DNA from: an uncultured Muribaculaceae bacterium
GTDB lineage: Bacteria; Bacteroidota; Bacteroidia; Bacteroidales; Muribaculaceae
Reading direction: 5' to 3'
DNA: 64,000 nt
NCBI GenBank assembly: GCA_910586565.1
Contig: CAJUIT010000001.1
Span: forward strand, 1 to 64,000
Shown: positions 36,455-44,802 of the stretch, one piece after another
Layout of the letters: the number at the start of each line of letters is the position of its first letter
Position numbering within the stretch: position 1 is the first letter of the stretch
Program-made: the position numbers and the translations under genes
The notes under the pieces: generated by a model
What the model saw: the letters and a program-made list of their open reading frames with translations, nothing else
Database searches by the model: none
Told to the model about the DNA's origin: nothing

Positions 36455-36641
36455 CGAAGAATCTTCGACGAAAAAAATAGCGAATGTCGGCCCTTAGGCC
36501 GGTTCGCGATGGCGCAGCCAATTTTATTGAGTCAAAGATACGAATAAGTCGAGTGCAATGCCAAATTTATTTGAGCATTGCCGAGCGGGAGTATCTTGGG
36601 CGTAGCCAAAGATACGAAGTATTTTCGACGAAAAAAATTAG
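36447..36641. repeat. Gene-free intergenic repeat region with repeated hairpins
   Basis: The 435-base gap between tsaC and umuD has no gene that I accept. It contains CAAAGATACGAA at 36447, 36607 and, one base different, at 36533. The copies at 36447-36480 and 36607-36640 match over 34 bases apart from a few changes (CGAAGAATCTTCG against CGAAGTATTTTCG). Between them are two hairpins: 36555-36580 (GCAATGC...GCATTGC) and 36591-36615 (GTATCTTGGGC / GCCAAAGATAC). It looks like a dispersed Bacteroidales intergenic element. Confidence 0.7.
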
Positions 36642-36786
36642 ATTACACACTTCCTGTGGGTTTAGAGATGTCTGCAATCTTTTTAATACCTCTGCCGACT
36701 GACGGCCCGTGCAAGCTTGTTTAGGCATTTTGATGCTTGATTTAGTTAAATAAACCGATTGCAAAGCATCATTGAGCGATATTCCT

Positions 36787-36794
36787 TAAATTTG
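36787..36794 (+). promoter_or_regulatory. -7 promoter element for umuD
   Basis: TAAATTTG matches TAnnTTTG 33 bases before the umuD start. No TTTG lies at the right distance upstream, as may be expected for a regulated promoter. Confidence 0.45.
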
Positions 36795-36826
36795 CATGTT
36801 GAAACCACTTATAGAGATAATTTGCG

Positions 36827-37273
36827 ATGCCCGAACTGGAAATTTTCATTGCCGACCTCTCAACCGAATTGCCCTTACCCTATGCCGACGGAGGGATACA
36901 AGCCGGCTTCCCCTCACCTGCACAGGACTACATCACCGAAACCATAGATTTGAATCTGGAGCTTGTGAAGCATCCTGCGGCAACGTTCTATGGAAAGGTG
37001 TGTGGCGATTCAATGATTGATGAGGGGATTGAGCCGGGCGACATCCTTATTATCGACCGTTCTCTCGAACCGGCTAACGGCGATCTCGCAGTGTGTTGCG
37101 TTGACGGTGATTTCACAGTGAAACGCATCAAATTCGAGAAAGACCGTGTGTGGCTTCAACCCTCAAATGAACTTTTCGACCCGATTTTGATAACTCCCGA
37201 ATGCCGCTTCTCTGTGTGGGGAGTGGTGACTCACACTATCAAAAGCAACAGGCGCCGCCGCGGCTTCAGATGA
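36827..37273 (+). CDS. umuD: UmuD-like error-prone polymerase subunit (S24 peptidase)
   Basis: LexA/UmuD-type self-cleaving protein of 148 residues. The cleavage site is Ala26-Gly27 (IQAGFPSPAQDY), the nucleophile Ser62 in CGDSMIDEGI and the base Lys99 in FTVKRIKF, each two positions after the E. coli UmuD residues. There is no helix-turn-helix domain, so it is UmuD and not LexA. Processed UmuD would activate the UmuC polymerase for translesion synthesis. The partner umuC is not next to it but at 53.5 kb. It stands alone between the repeat region and glmS. Confidence 0.92.
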   Translation: MPELEIFIADLSTELPLPYADGGIQAGFPSPAQDYITETIDLNLELVKHPAATFYGKVCGDSMIDEGIEPGDILIIDRSLEPANGDLAVCCVDGDFTVKRIKFEKDRVWLQPSNELFDPILITPECRFSVWGVVTHTIKSNRRRRGFR

Positions 37274-37339
37274 CACGCAGCCCACATCCGCTCCATGCAA
37301 ATGGAAAAAGTCCGTTTTTTCATGTGTAGTTCTATGAAA

Positions 37340-37371
37340 TTTGCATAAATAACGGCTGTTTTATAACTTTG
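37340..37371 (+). promoter_or_regulatory. Complete Bacteroidetes promoter for glmS
   Basis: TTTG (37340-37343), exactly 20 bases, then TAACTTTG (37364-37371). It leaves a leader of about 120 bases before glmS. I see no glmS ribozyme fold in this leader, which is expected since that ribozyme is Gram-positive. Confidence 0.8.
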
Positions 37372-37499
37372 TGCGCTAAAATCCGCTTTCAGGTGGCATT
37401 TTGACACATACTGCTATCAGCATTCATCATCCGGGATGTAAATGCCCCGGTTGATATTATTGAACTTATTAGAGACTTAAACATTCATTTATTCTTCTT

Positions 37500-39344
37500 A
37501 TGTGCGGAATTGTAGGATATATCGGTCATCGACCGGCTTACCCCATTCTTATTAAAGGACTGCACCGCCTTGAATACCGAGGCTACGACAGCGCAGGAGT
37601 TGCTCTCATGACCCCCGAAGGGAAACTCAATATTTACAAAACCCGAGGGAAAGTTGAGGATTTGGAACGCTTCTGCGAGTCGAAAGATGTTACAGGAACG
37701 CTTGGAATAGCCCACACCCGCTGGGCAACTCACGGAGAACCCAACGATATCAACGCTCATCCACATTACAGTGCCAGCGGCAAAATTGCGCTTGTTCACA
37801 ACGGAACTATCGAGAACTACAATGTTCTGAAAGAAGCATTGGAGATGCACGGCTGCACCTTCAAAAGCGAAACCGACACCGAAGTGCTCGTGCAGCTGAT
37901 TGAATATATCAAGGAATCGACCGGTTGCACACTGGTTGATGCCGTCCGCGAAGCATTGAAAGAAGTTGTGGGAGCCTACGCAATCGCAGTAATCGACACA
38001 GAGAATCCCGACACGGTGATTGGAGCCCGCAAAAGTTCTCCGCTTGTAATCGGTGTGGGTGACGGGGAAACATTCCTTGCATCCGATGCCACGCCGATTG
38101 TGGAATTTACCGACAAAGTGGTTTATCTCAACGATGATGAGATTGCTATTATTCGCCGTGGCGAGCCGCTGCAAATCATCACTACCGATAATGTGCCGGG
38201 TGAGGTCGACATCAAAACACTGAAAATGTCGGTTGAGCAACTCGAAAAAGGTGGCTATCCGCATTTCATGCTTAAAGAAATTTTCGAGCAGCCCCGCACC
38301 ATCCACGACTGCATCCGCGGTCGCATTGGTAACACTGGCTCGGAGGTCACATTGTCGGGCGTTATCGAGCATAAAGATAAATTCATGAATGCCCGCCGCA
38401 TGATTATTGTTGCCTGCGGCACTTCGTGGCATGCCGGATTGATAGGCAAGCGACTGATTCAGGAGATAGCCCGCATTCCGGTTGAGGTTGAATATGCGAG
38501 CGAGTTCCGCTACAGCAATCCCATTCTCGACGAACGCGACATTGTGATTGCCATTTCACAGTCGGGTGAAACAGCCGACACTTTGGCAGCTATACAGATG
38601 GCACGCAAGTGCGGTGCGTTTGTCTACGGGGTGTGCAATGTGGTTGGCTCCTCCATCGCCCGAGCAACCGATTCGGGTACCTACATCCATGTCGGCCCGG
38701 AAATCGGTGTGGCTTCCACCAAAGCATTCACCGGCCAGGTTACCGTTCTCACGATGTTTGCCCTCGCATTGGGAACTCTGCGCGGCACAATCGACCGCGA
38801 GACAGCGGCTAAGGTTACAGGCGCGCTGAGAAATCTCCCTGCGCTTATCAAGCAGACTCTCAAACTCAACGATACCATCGAGAAGCTGTCGAGCACCTAC
38901 ACCTATGTGCACAACTTCCTCTATCTCGGACGAGGCTACAACTATCCCAGTGCGCTCGAGGGAGCTTTGAAACTCAAGGAAATCAGCTATATACATGCCG
39001 AGGGCTATCCTGCTGCCGAAATGAAACATGGCCCTATCGCTCTGATTGACCGCGAGATGCCGACAGTGGTAATCGCTCCCAACGATGGCATGCACGAAAA
39101 AATCGTTTCAAACATCCAGCAGGTAAAAGCCCGTGGCGGCTCGGTTATCGCAGTGGTGACCAAGGGTGACACTACTATTGCCGAGATTGCCGACCATATT
39201 CTGGAGATTCCTGAAGTTCCCGATATTATTTCGCCGATTATCGTTTCCATCCCCTTGCAGTTGCTCGCCTATCATGTGGCGATAAAGAAAGGCTGCAACG
39301 TGGATATGCCGCGAAATCTTGCGAAATCAGTTACCGTAGAGTGA
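37500..39344 (+). CDS. glmS: Glutamine-fructose-6-phosphate aminotransferase (isomerising)
   Basis: GlmS makes glucosamine 6-phosphate, the entry to peptidoglycan and lipopolysaccharide sugars. It begins MCGIVGYIGHRPA, with Cys2 as the amidotransferase nucleophile; LHRLEYRGYDSAGVA and AHTRWATHGEPNDINAHPH follow. Two SIS sugar-isomerase domains cover the C-terminal part (CGTSWHAGLIGKRLIQ, ISQSGETADTLAA, and EGYPAAEMKHGPIALID), and the end NLAKSVTVE is canonical. Length 614 is normal. Own promoter and terminator are visible. Confidence 0.98.
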   Translation: MCGIVGYIGHRPAYPILIKGLHRLEYRGYDSAGVALMTPEGKLNIYKTRGKVEDLERFCESKDVTGTLGIAHTRWATHGEPNDINAHPHYSASGKIALVHNGTIENYNVLKEALEMHGCTFKSETDTEVLVQLIEYIKESTGCTLVDAVREALKEVVGAYAIAVIDTENPDTVIGARKSSPLVIGVGDGETFLASDATPIVEFTDKVVYLNDDEIAIIRRGEPLQIITTDNVPGEVDIKTLKMSVEQLEKGGYPHFMLKEIFEQPRTIHDCIRGRIGNTGSEVTLSGVIEHKDKFMNARRMIIVACGTSWHAGLIGKRLIQEIARIPVEVEYASEFRYSNPILDERDIVIAISQSGETADTLAAIQMARKCGAFVYGVCNVVGSSIARATDSGTYIHVGPEIGVASTKAFTGQVTVLTMFALALGTLRGTIDRETAAKVTGALRNLPALIKQTLKLNDTIEKLSSTYTYVHNFLYLGRGYNYPSALEGALKLKEISYIHAEGYPAAEMKHGPIALIDREMPTVVIAPNDGMHEKIVSNIQQVKARGGSVIAVVTKGDTTIAEIADHILEIPEVPDIISPIIVSIPLQLLAYHVAIKKGCNVDMPRNLAKSVTVE

Positions 39345-39365
39345 TCATTCTTTGAATATTACATA

Positions 39366-39416
39366 GAGGCGGTGTGCAACTGCGAAAAGCATTTGTGCAC
39401 CGCTTCTGCGTTTTTT
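39366..39416 (+). terminator. Terminator after glmS
   Basis: GAGGCGGTG (39366-39374) pairs with CACCGCTTC (39398-39406) with one G-U; CTGCG then TTTTTT follows at 39411-39416. Confidence 0.8.
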
Positions 39417-39476
39417 GTTCGGAATATTTGTTACATTGCTGATATTCAAGTAGTACAAAGGGGGGATTGCGTAACC

Positions 39477-39496
39477 GAGAACCAATAAAGAACCAA
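39477..39496 (+). repeat. Left direct repeat of the accessory island
   Basis: GAGAACCAATAAAGAACCAA. It matches the right copy at 43248-43267 in 18 of 20 bases, same orientation, and lies just past the glmS terminator. Its core GAGAACCAA also occurs inverted at 39573-39581. Possibly an attachment-site relic. Confidence 0.5.
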
Positions 39497-39584
39497 CAAA
39501 AATAACAAAATAAAAAAAGAGGTCGCTTGACATCTTTTTTGTTATTCCGATTAGGAAATTTTTATTACTGACTTGGTTCTCACC

Positions 39585-39707
39585 TTAGTCCTTGACCGGA
39601 TAGAAGTTGCCTTTGATTAGCTGCGACATCCCGTTTTCCGTGAATGTCGCAGTTAGTTTCTCGCAGATGTAACTTTTACCTCGAATGAGGAAAAAGAGAG
39701 CGCACAT
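39585..39707 (-). pseudogene. Short open frame, perhaps a relic of a mobile-element protein
   Basis: A 40-codon frame that reads MCALFFLIRGKSYICEKLTA and ends ENGMSQLIKGNFYPVKD. The text has protein-like composition (RGKSYICEKLTATFTENGMSQLIKG) and I recall comparable C-terminal ends in Bacteroidetes mobile-element proteins, but I cannot name the family. The upstream part is broken by stops: a neighbouring frame just upstream reads KPRFYKILIEAEYDV before a stop. It lies inside the island between its left repeat and the 966-residue gene. The rest of the 550-base gap after glmS holds no other gene that I accept. Confidence 0.3.
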
Positions 39708-39897
39708 CAGGAATATTTTCAGCGAGAAACTTAAACATCGTATTCTGCTTCGATCAATATTTTATAGAATCGCGGTTTGAACCACGCTGATTATAACCGT
39801 TACGAAAGTGAAATGTAACTCAAAGCCTATTTGGGCAGCCCCTTATGAATCAGTTGCACAAAAAGAACTTCCTCATTTTATTGTCGCAGTCCTTATT

Positions 39898-42798
39898 TTA
39901 GTCAAAGCCCAAGAAATCATAATCAACGCCGGGACCTGGGTAATCACCATACATTCCATCTGTAAGGGCATCCCAGGTGTCTGCACCATAATCGTGATCA
40001 TCATAATCATCGAAGTCGTAACCTCGATAACTTCGTGCTTCAGCCTCTTCCACCTCAATTATTTCTTCGATTTCAGAAATACGTTTAGAAACATCAAATT
40101 CCTTATCAAGAGCGATTTTATAAAGTTTAAGTGCTTTATGATAATACTTGCCCTCAAAATAGAACTCTGCTAATTGTTTGAGGTGTTCAAAAGCAATTTC
40201 TTTTGAGCCAATAAATTGTTCAGCAATTTTATTCTCAGCATTGAGGTAGTCAACCTCAATTAAAGAGGAAGGCACAAAATATCCATCAGTCAGAGATTTT
40301 TTAGATATAGACTTATATACTGAAGCCCTGTTTATATAATTAGAATTAAGGGCAGATAAGTAATAATATTCATAATCTGAAGAATTTATAGATTCAAATA
40401 TTTTAAGTAATAGAGAAGCTGCTCGTTCACTCCCTAAATTGGTAGCCTTCCAAAGAAGGGCAAGATTTTCCGGAGTGCTAAATTTGTCTAAAATAGGCAA
40501 CAGAGCACTCGGTACACCACCAAAATTAAACAAAAACATATCAAGAGGAGATAGGTCAATATTGTTCGCTTTATAAATTTTGTTAATGGCTTTTTCTTCT
40601 AATGCACTAACATAATTTTGAGAAATTGCAAGATTTAAGAGAAAGTCAGCTACAGCAGAATCTGTTTCGTAGGTTCGAGACCAACGCAATTGAGCCTTAG
40701 GGCAACATTTGCTATGACTATCGTAGTTATTGCACTCATGGCATTTTCGACATCCATGTCCAAATGCGAACTTATTCCAGACGGATTTTTGTTCTTCCTC
40801 TGAAATATTACCTAAGATTGCAATATTAGTTCGATAAGCACATTCATCGGACGGGTTTCCTTGAATGGCCTTTATCCAATATGAAGAAGCTAAAACTGAA
40901 GATTCATCTTTAGATTTACATGTCCAACGTGCTAATGAAGACCATACATAGCTTTCCCATTCCGGCCAATCAGGACATCCAGTTACCGCAAGGGATTTAA
41001 GTTTTTCAAGAGCAAGCGATGGATTGGAAGACAATTTAGAAGCACCACATACAACGCCATTATGCAACGCACAAAGACGATTATACTTGATATAAGAAGC
41101 CTCTTTATCATCTTCGGGTTCGGAAAGTTTAAGGATTTTAAATAAATCTTTCGCTTTATTGCTAAGATTGTTACTTATGACAGTGTAAGCATAAATAAGG
41201 CTTTCAGACGGTTTCTTAACTTTATTGTATTCCTTGGTAATATCACAAAGGCTATAATCTAATTCATACAAAAGGATGATTAGATTGAGGCAATTTGTAC
41301 TTTCAGGAGCAAAAGCATTTGAGTCAGCCCCTCTCTCAATTTTTAGCAAATCGAAGAATTTACGGTAACAAGCAATTGCCTTTGATTTGTCAACTGAATA
41401 TCCACATAAACCGAAATGATTTGCGATAGCGATAGAAAATGCTCCACATGCTGAGCCATTTTTATAAGCTAATTCATAGTACTTAATTGCTTCCTCATGT
41501 TTGCCTTTCGACATATAAAGAGATGCAAGATTAATCATTGCATCGATATCACCACCTTGTACAGCAAGAAGAAGATATTTAATAATTTCTTTATTACGAG
41601 GAGAGTCGATATTATCAATATCCTCTTGTTGACAATCTTTTAGCTTAAGCAAAACTGCAAGATTGTTATAACATTTGAAATTATGGGCTTCTGCGCGTTT
41701 TAAGTAAAAATTGAATAATGAGTTAGCCCATTCTTCATTTTTGTTGAGAGCTTCTGCTATTTGATATTGAGGAAAGGTTTTGATAGCATCAAGAATAGAA
41801 TATTCTTTGACAGAAAAATCAACAAAACTTTCTTCTGTAGCAACTATAGTTTCATTATCAAATAATGAATCAAAATCTGAACAATTCTCTAATGGTTTGT
41901 CAAAAAAAAGCATATGTTGCTTTTCATTGAACAGAGAACGAGACGGACTCCCAGGACATAAATTACTCAATACGATTTTGTATTCATGATCCAGAACTAA
42001 ATCCTCAAGAGAAGTTGTAGAGAAGATGCAATATTTAGACGAGCAACGTAGCTTAAGATTTTCAACCGACTTAGTGCGAGGAGTAAATCTATATTCTTTT
42101 GGCGGATTCTTAGAAAATTTTGTTTTCAGTAAATCATGCCAGAAATAAGAACAATCTAATGAAGGAATAGAATTTACATCTTCTGTGTCTACAAATTCAA
42201 AGAATATAGAATGAGAGTATAACTGATGTGAGTTAATAAGTAATTCACCAATAGAGGCTGCAACATTCTTCTGAGAAGAATAAGTGCTTGGAAAAAGATT
42301 AATTGTAAGAAGAGAGTCGCACTTAGACTCATTCGTAATTAAATTTAAGTCTAAGTCGAAAGAAATAACATTAAGGCCTGGAAATAGATAATTGTGAAGC
42401 AGAAGAGCACGCTTTAATGCTTCAATATTTGTTGAAAAAAGTCTTATTCTCTTAATGTCATCGAAATTGTATCCCTTATTTTTTAAAGCAGCAAGAAAAG
42501 CAATAGAATCTAGTCCACATTCGGCATTAAAAACATTTATGTCAAGTTCATCACACGACATACCATTATCTCTATAGATATCATCAACAATACACTTGTA
42601 TAAAGATAATTTATAGGGTAGAATATTAACAATATCCATTAACATCAACACTTCGTTAGAAGGTTCCAATTCAGAAAGAGATAGTCCTGAAAATGGAGCA
42701 ACTAAGTATTCTGCCAAATCTAATATTTGCTGAATAGTCCAAACCTTGCGCTGCGAAAGAAGCGAAGAAAATAAAGTGCCCTTTTCTGATACAATCAT
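39898..42798 (-). CDS. Large accessory protein of unknown function (Sel1/TPR repeats, cysteine cluster, acidic tail)
   Basis: A 966-residue cytoplasmic protein, no signal peptide. Residues about 87-151 (INVFNAECGLDSIAFLAALK, IKRIRLFSTNIEALKRALLL, GLNVISFDLDLNL) look like a class I methyltransferase Rossmann core with its glycine motif degraded, so catalysis is doubtful. Residues about 395-500 are Sel1/TPR-like (GDIDAMINLASLYMSKGKHE). Cys683, 686, 689, 698 and 699 form a likely zinc site. Near the end is another TPR-like helix pair (FEHLKQLAEFYFEGKYYHKA), then an acidic, tyrosine- and glycine-rich tail ending VDYDFLGFD. Codon use is clearly AT-rich compared with neighbours, a sign of transfer. 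It begins four bases after a decayed DNA methyltransferase gene, whose promoter may have served both. I do not recognise the family; a role in defence is only a guess from context. Confidence 0.75.
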   Translation of the reverse strand: MIVSEKGTLFSSLLSQRKVWTIQQILDLAEYLVAPFSGLSLSELEPSNEVLMLMDIVNILPYKLSLYKCIVDDIYRDNGMSCDELDINVFNAECGLDSIAFLAALKNKGYNFDDIKRIRLFSTNIEALKRALLLHNYLFPGLNVISFDLDLNLITNESKCDSLLTINLFPSTYSSQKNVAASIGELLINSHQLYSHSIFFEFVDTEDVNSIPSLDCSYFWHDLLKTKFSKNPPKEYRFTPRTKSVENLKLRCSSKYCIFSTTSLEDLVLDHEYKIVLSNLCPGSPSRSLFNEKQHMLFFDKPLENCSDFDSLFDNETIVATEESFVDFSVKEYSILDAIKTFPQYQIAEALNKNEEWANSLFNFYLKRAEAHNFKCYNNLAVLLKLKDCQQEDIDNIDSPRNKEIIKYLLLAVQGGDIDAMINLASLYMSKGKHEEAIKYYELAYKNGSACGAFSIAIANHFGLCGYSVDKSKAIACYRKFFDLLKIERGADSNAFAPESTNCLNLIILLYELDYSLCDITKEYNKVKKPSESLIYAYTVISNNLSNKAKDLFKILKLSEPEDDKEASYIKYNRLCALHNGVVCGASKLSSNPSLALEKLKSLAVTGCPDWPEWESYVWSSLARWTCKSKDESSVLASSYWIKAIQGNPSDECAYRTNIAILGNISEEEQKSVWNKFAFGHGCRKCHECNNYDSHSKCCPKAQLRWSRTYETDSAVADFLLNLAISQNYVSALEEKAINKIYKANNIDLSPLDMFLFNFGGVPSALLPILDKFSTPENLALLWKATNLGSERAASLLLKIFESINSSDYEYYYLSALNSNYINRASVYKSISKKSLTDGYFVPSSLIEVDYLNAENKIAEQFIGSKEIAFEHLKQLAEFYFEGKYYHKALKLYKIALDKEFDVSKRISEIEEIIEVEEAEARSYRGYDFDDYDDHDYGADTWDALTDGMYGDYPGPGVDYDFLGFD

Positions 42799-42802
42799 AA
42801 TT

Positions 42803-43187
42803 TTATTCTAAGCTAAGACGTATTTCTTTACCAACATTAGCTCCGATTCCACAAACCAAAGCATTAACCCTTGAAAATGGCTCGCTTGGGATCTTAAACG
42901 CCCACCGTATGATTATCTGTGAACATATTAAGACATTCTAATTCGAGTGAGATTAAACGACGAAGCCTTCCATTCTAGGATCTTAGATAATGTGCTCAAA
43001 TATAAGCTGTATCTCCACCTTCACTTGTTATAATAGTACGAGATGGCTTGTTGAGAGAATCTGGGGAATACATGCCTCCTTCGTTATAAGAAAATTCATA
43101 CCCGTCTTTGTATTTTCGAATTTTCAGAAGTTCCTTGAAGCGAATTTTGACAGGCGATTTTTTAGCCTTGTCGGAGGGAGATTTCAT
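42803..43187 (-). pseudogene. Remnant of a cytosine-5 DNA methyltransferase gene (C-terminal motifs IX-X)
   Basis: A 63-codon frame from the ATG at 43187 contains GGMYSPDSLNKPSRTIITSE, the well-known block of cytosine-5 DNA methyltransferases, then stops at TGA where the family continues. Past that stop, in other frames, the same gene can still be read: FEHII, then GRLRRLISLELECLNMFTDN followed by HTVGV, an in-frame TAA, DPKRAIFKG, a one-base slip, and NALVCGIGANVGKEIRLSLE up to TAA at 42803. These are the family's final motifs in the correct order. The N-terminal two-thirds (motifs I, IV with PCQ, VI with ENV) is absent. So the gene is a pseudogene with a deletion, stops and a frameshift. 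It lies directly upstream of the 966-residue gene. Confidence 0.85.
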
Positions 43188-43212
43188 ATTATTCAGATTT
43201 TGTTTCCGAGTC

Positions 43213-43220
43213 CAAAGTTA
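43213..43220 (-). promoter_or_regulatory. -7 promoter element ahead of the methyltransferase remnant
   Basis: TAACTTTG on the minus strand, 26 bases before the ATG of the remnant. No -33 TTTG at the ideal distance. It is the only promoter candidate I see for the 966-residue gene. Confidence 0.45.
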
Positions 43221-43247
43221 CAAAAAAATTGGATCTGTTACTTTAAC

Positions 43248-43267
43248 GAGAACCAAGAACGAACCAA
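43248..43267 (+). repeat. Right direct repeat of the accessory island
   Basis: GAGAACCAAGAACGAACCAA, 18 of 20 identical with 39477-39496. The two copies bracket the AT-rich module. The rest of the 378-base gap from 43188 to 43565 holds only the two promoter elements and AT-rich sequence with no gene that I accept. Confidence 0.5.
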
Positions 43268-43525
43268 TAAGACGCAAAAAATCTGAAAAAGACGCTTACA
43301 ATAACAAACAAGTGACAAAAAATTGTAATGCGTAGGTATATAGTTATTTTATTAGCAGATGTTGTCAGTTGTTATCATTCTAAATTAAAGCGTGGGCTCT
43401 GCGTTGTATTTTCCTCATGTATCATTGTTTCTGCAGATTCTTAATGACGCTCCTTCATAATATCACTCCGCGATGCAAATTGACCGATTGTCGCATTGTC
43501 ATCGGCATGTGATAAAAAAATTGAG

Positions 43526-43533
43526 TAACTTTG
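43526..43533 (+). promoter_or_regulatory. -7 promoter element for the chromate transporter pair
   Basis: TAACTTTG matches TAnnTTTG, 32 bases before the first chrA gene. The -33 box is poor. Confidence 0.5.
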
Positions 43534-43565
43534 CACCCCGAAATTGATATAAAAGATTCCCGGTA

Positions 43566-44204
43566 ATGGAGAAGAACAACATTGATTCAGCTGCGAAAAA
43601 GGGAAATATCTACCTGCAACTGTTGTCGTCGTTTACCCGAATAGGGGCATTTACGTTCGGCGGCGGTTGGGCAATGATTTCTCTCATTGAGCGTGAGGTG
43701 GTTGAAACCCGGAAATGGATTGGCCGCGAGGATTTCCTTGATTTGCTCGCAGTGGCACAGTCACTCCCGGGCATTTTGGCCGTTAACATCTCTGTGGCTG
43801 TCGGCGACCGTTTGCGCGGATGGCGCGGCAGTGTGGCTGCCGCTGCGGGAACAATCCTCCCGTGCTTCCTCATAATCCTCGCCATAGCCATGTTCCTCAC
43901 CCCTGAGCTCATTCAGAACAACCGCGTTGTGGCATCGATATTCCGTGGCATCCGTCCGGCCGTTGTGGCGTTGATAATCGCTCCGGTAATCACAACTGCC
44001 AAATCATCAAAAATTGGTTGGAAAAATGTGTGGATTCCAATTGTGGTTGCTCTGTTGATATGGTCGCACTGGCCCTATGTATCCAACCCCATCTTATATA
44101 TAATCCTCGGCGGTATAGGCGGATATCTGTGGTTGCGCCGCAGCGAGCGCCATCTGTCGTTGAATGAAATTGATAAAGAAGAACGAAAGGAGGAGAACCT
44201 ATGA
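43566..44204 (+). CDS. chrA: Chromate transporter, first half of a two-gene pair
   Basis: CHR-family membrane protein of 212 residues. FGGGWAMISLIEREVVETRKWI and the following DLLAVAQSLPGILAVNISVAVG are the CHR domain signature. Short CHR proteins come as pairs of opposite topology that together equal the long ChrA chromate efflux protein. The stop overlaps the start of the second gene by four bases (ATGA), so the two are translationally coupled. The true substrate may be chromate or another oxyanion. Confidence 0.92.
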   Translation: MEKNNIDSAAKKGNIYLQLLSSFTRIGAFTFGGGWAMISLIEREVVETRKWIGREDFLDLLAVAQSLPGILAVNISVAVGDRLRGWRGSVAAAAGTILPCFLIILAIAMFLTPELIQNNRVVASIFRGIRPAVVALIIAPVITTAKSSKIGWKNVWIPIVVALLIWSHWPYVSNPILYIILGGIGGYLWLRRSERHLSLNEIDKEERKEENL

Positions 44205-44767
44205 TTTATCTGCGGCTTATCTGGAGTTATCTGAAAATAGGTCTTTTCGGTTTCGGGGGCGGTTACGCCATGCTTTCGCTGATTGAACGTGAGATTGTGG
44301 GGCCCGGGTGGATTACAGAAAAGATGTTCACCGACATTGTGGCGATTTCGCAAATGACTCCCGGCCCAATCGGGATAAACTCAGCTACCTATATAGGCTA
44401 TGCAGCTCCGATGCAGGCAGGGTTCACGCATCCATTATGGGGCTTGCTCGGGTCGGTGATATGCACCCTCGTTGTTGTGCTCCCATCGTTCCTACTCGTG
44501 GCCTATACCAGCCATTTCATCACGCGCCATAAGGAGAGCGTGGCGGTGAGAGGTGTTTTCATGGGCTTGCGTCCCGTTGTAATCGGCCTGATAGCTTCGG
44601 CTGCTTTGTTGCTGATGAACGGTGAAAATTTCGGTTATGAAAATTCCGAAATTGTGATTTCTATTATTATTGCAGTGGCAGCTCTCGCTACCGTTCTGTT
44701 CACAAAGCTGCATCCCATCATCGTTATATTGCTTTCAGGAATCGCCGGTTTGATAATCTATTATTGA
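44201..44767 (+). CDS. chrA: Chromate transporter, second half of the pair
   Basis: CHR-family membrane protein of 188 residues, overlapping the preceding gene by four bases. It repeats the family signature (FGGGYAMLSLIEREIVG, ITEKMFTDIVAISQMTPGPIGINSATYIG) and about five to six membrane spans. It should pair with the first CHR protein to form the transporter. folC follows after 35 bases. Confidence 0.92.
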   Translation: MIYLRLIWSYLKIGLFGFGGGYAMLSLIEREIVGPGWITEKMFTDIVAISQMTPGPIGINSATYIGYAAPMQAGFTHPLWGLLGSVICTLVVVLPSFLLVAYTSHFITRHKESVAVRGVFMGLRPVVIGLIASAALLLMNGENFGYENSEIVISIIIAVAALATVLFTKLHPIIVILLSGIAGLIIYY

Positions 44768-44802
44768 CCCGGGTGCTTTCCATTTAACTTGACCGGCTAT
44801 TT

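Noticed and set aside
36567..36764. 65-codon minus-strand frame in the tsaC-umuD gap
   Set aside because: It is made of the repeat and hairpin sequence and reads like the spurious peptides that such repeats give.
37380..37499. glmS ribozyme in the glmS leader
   Set aside because: The leader has no core like the ribozyme, and the host group is not known to use it.
37485..38432. Long open frame on the minus strand over the glmS 5' half (315 codons)
   Set aside because: It is antisense to an unquestioned housekeeping gene, with cysteine/phenylalanine-rich shadow sequence and no family.
39345..39533. 62-codon minus-strand frame with a hydrophobic N-terminus after glmS
   Set aside because: It runs through the glmS terminator and includes the left direct repeat; no homology is recognisable. 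It could be a small membrane peptide but I cannot support it.
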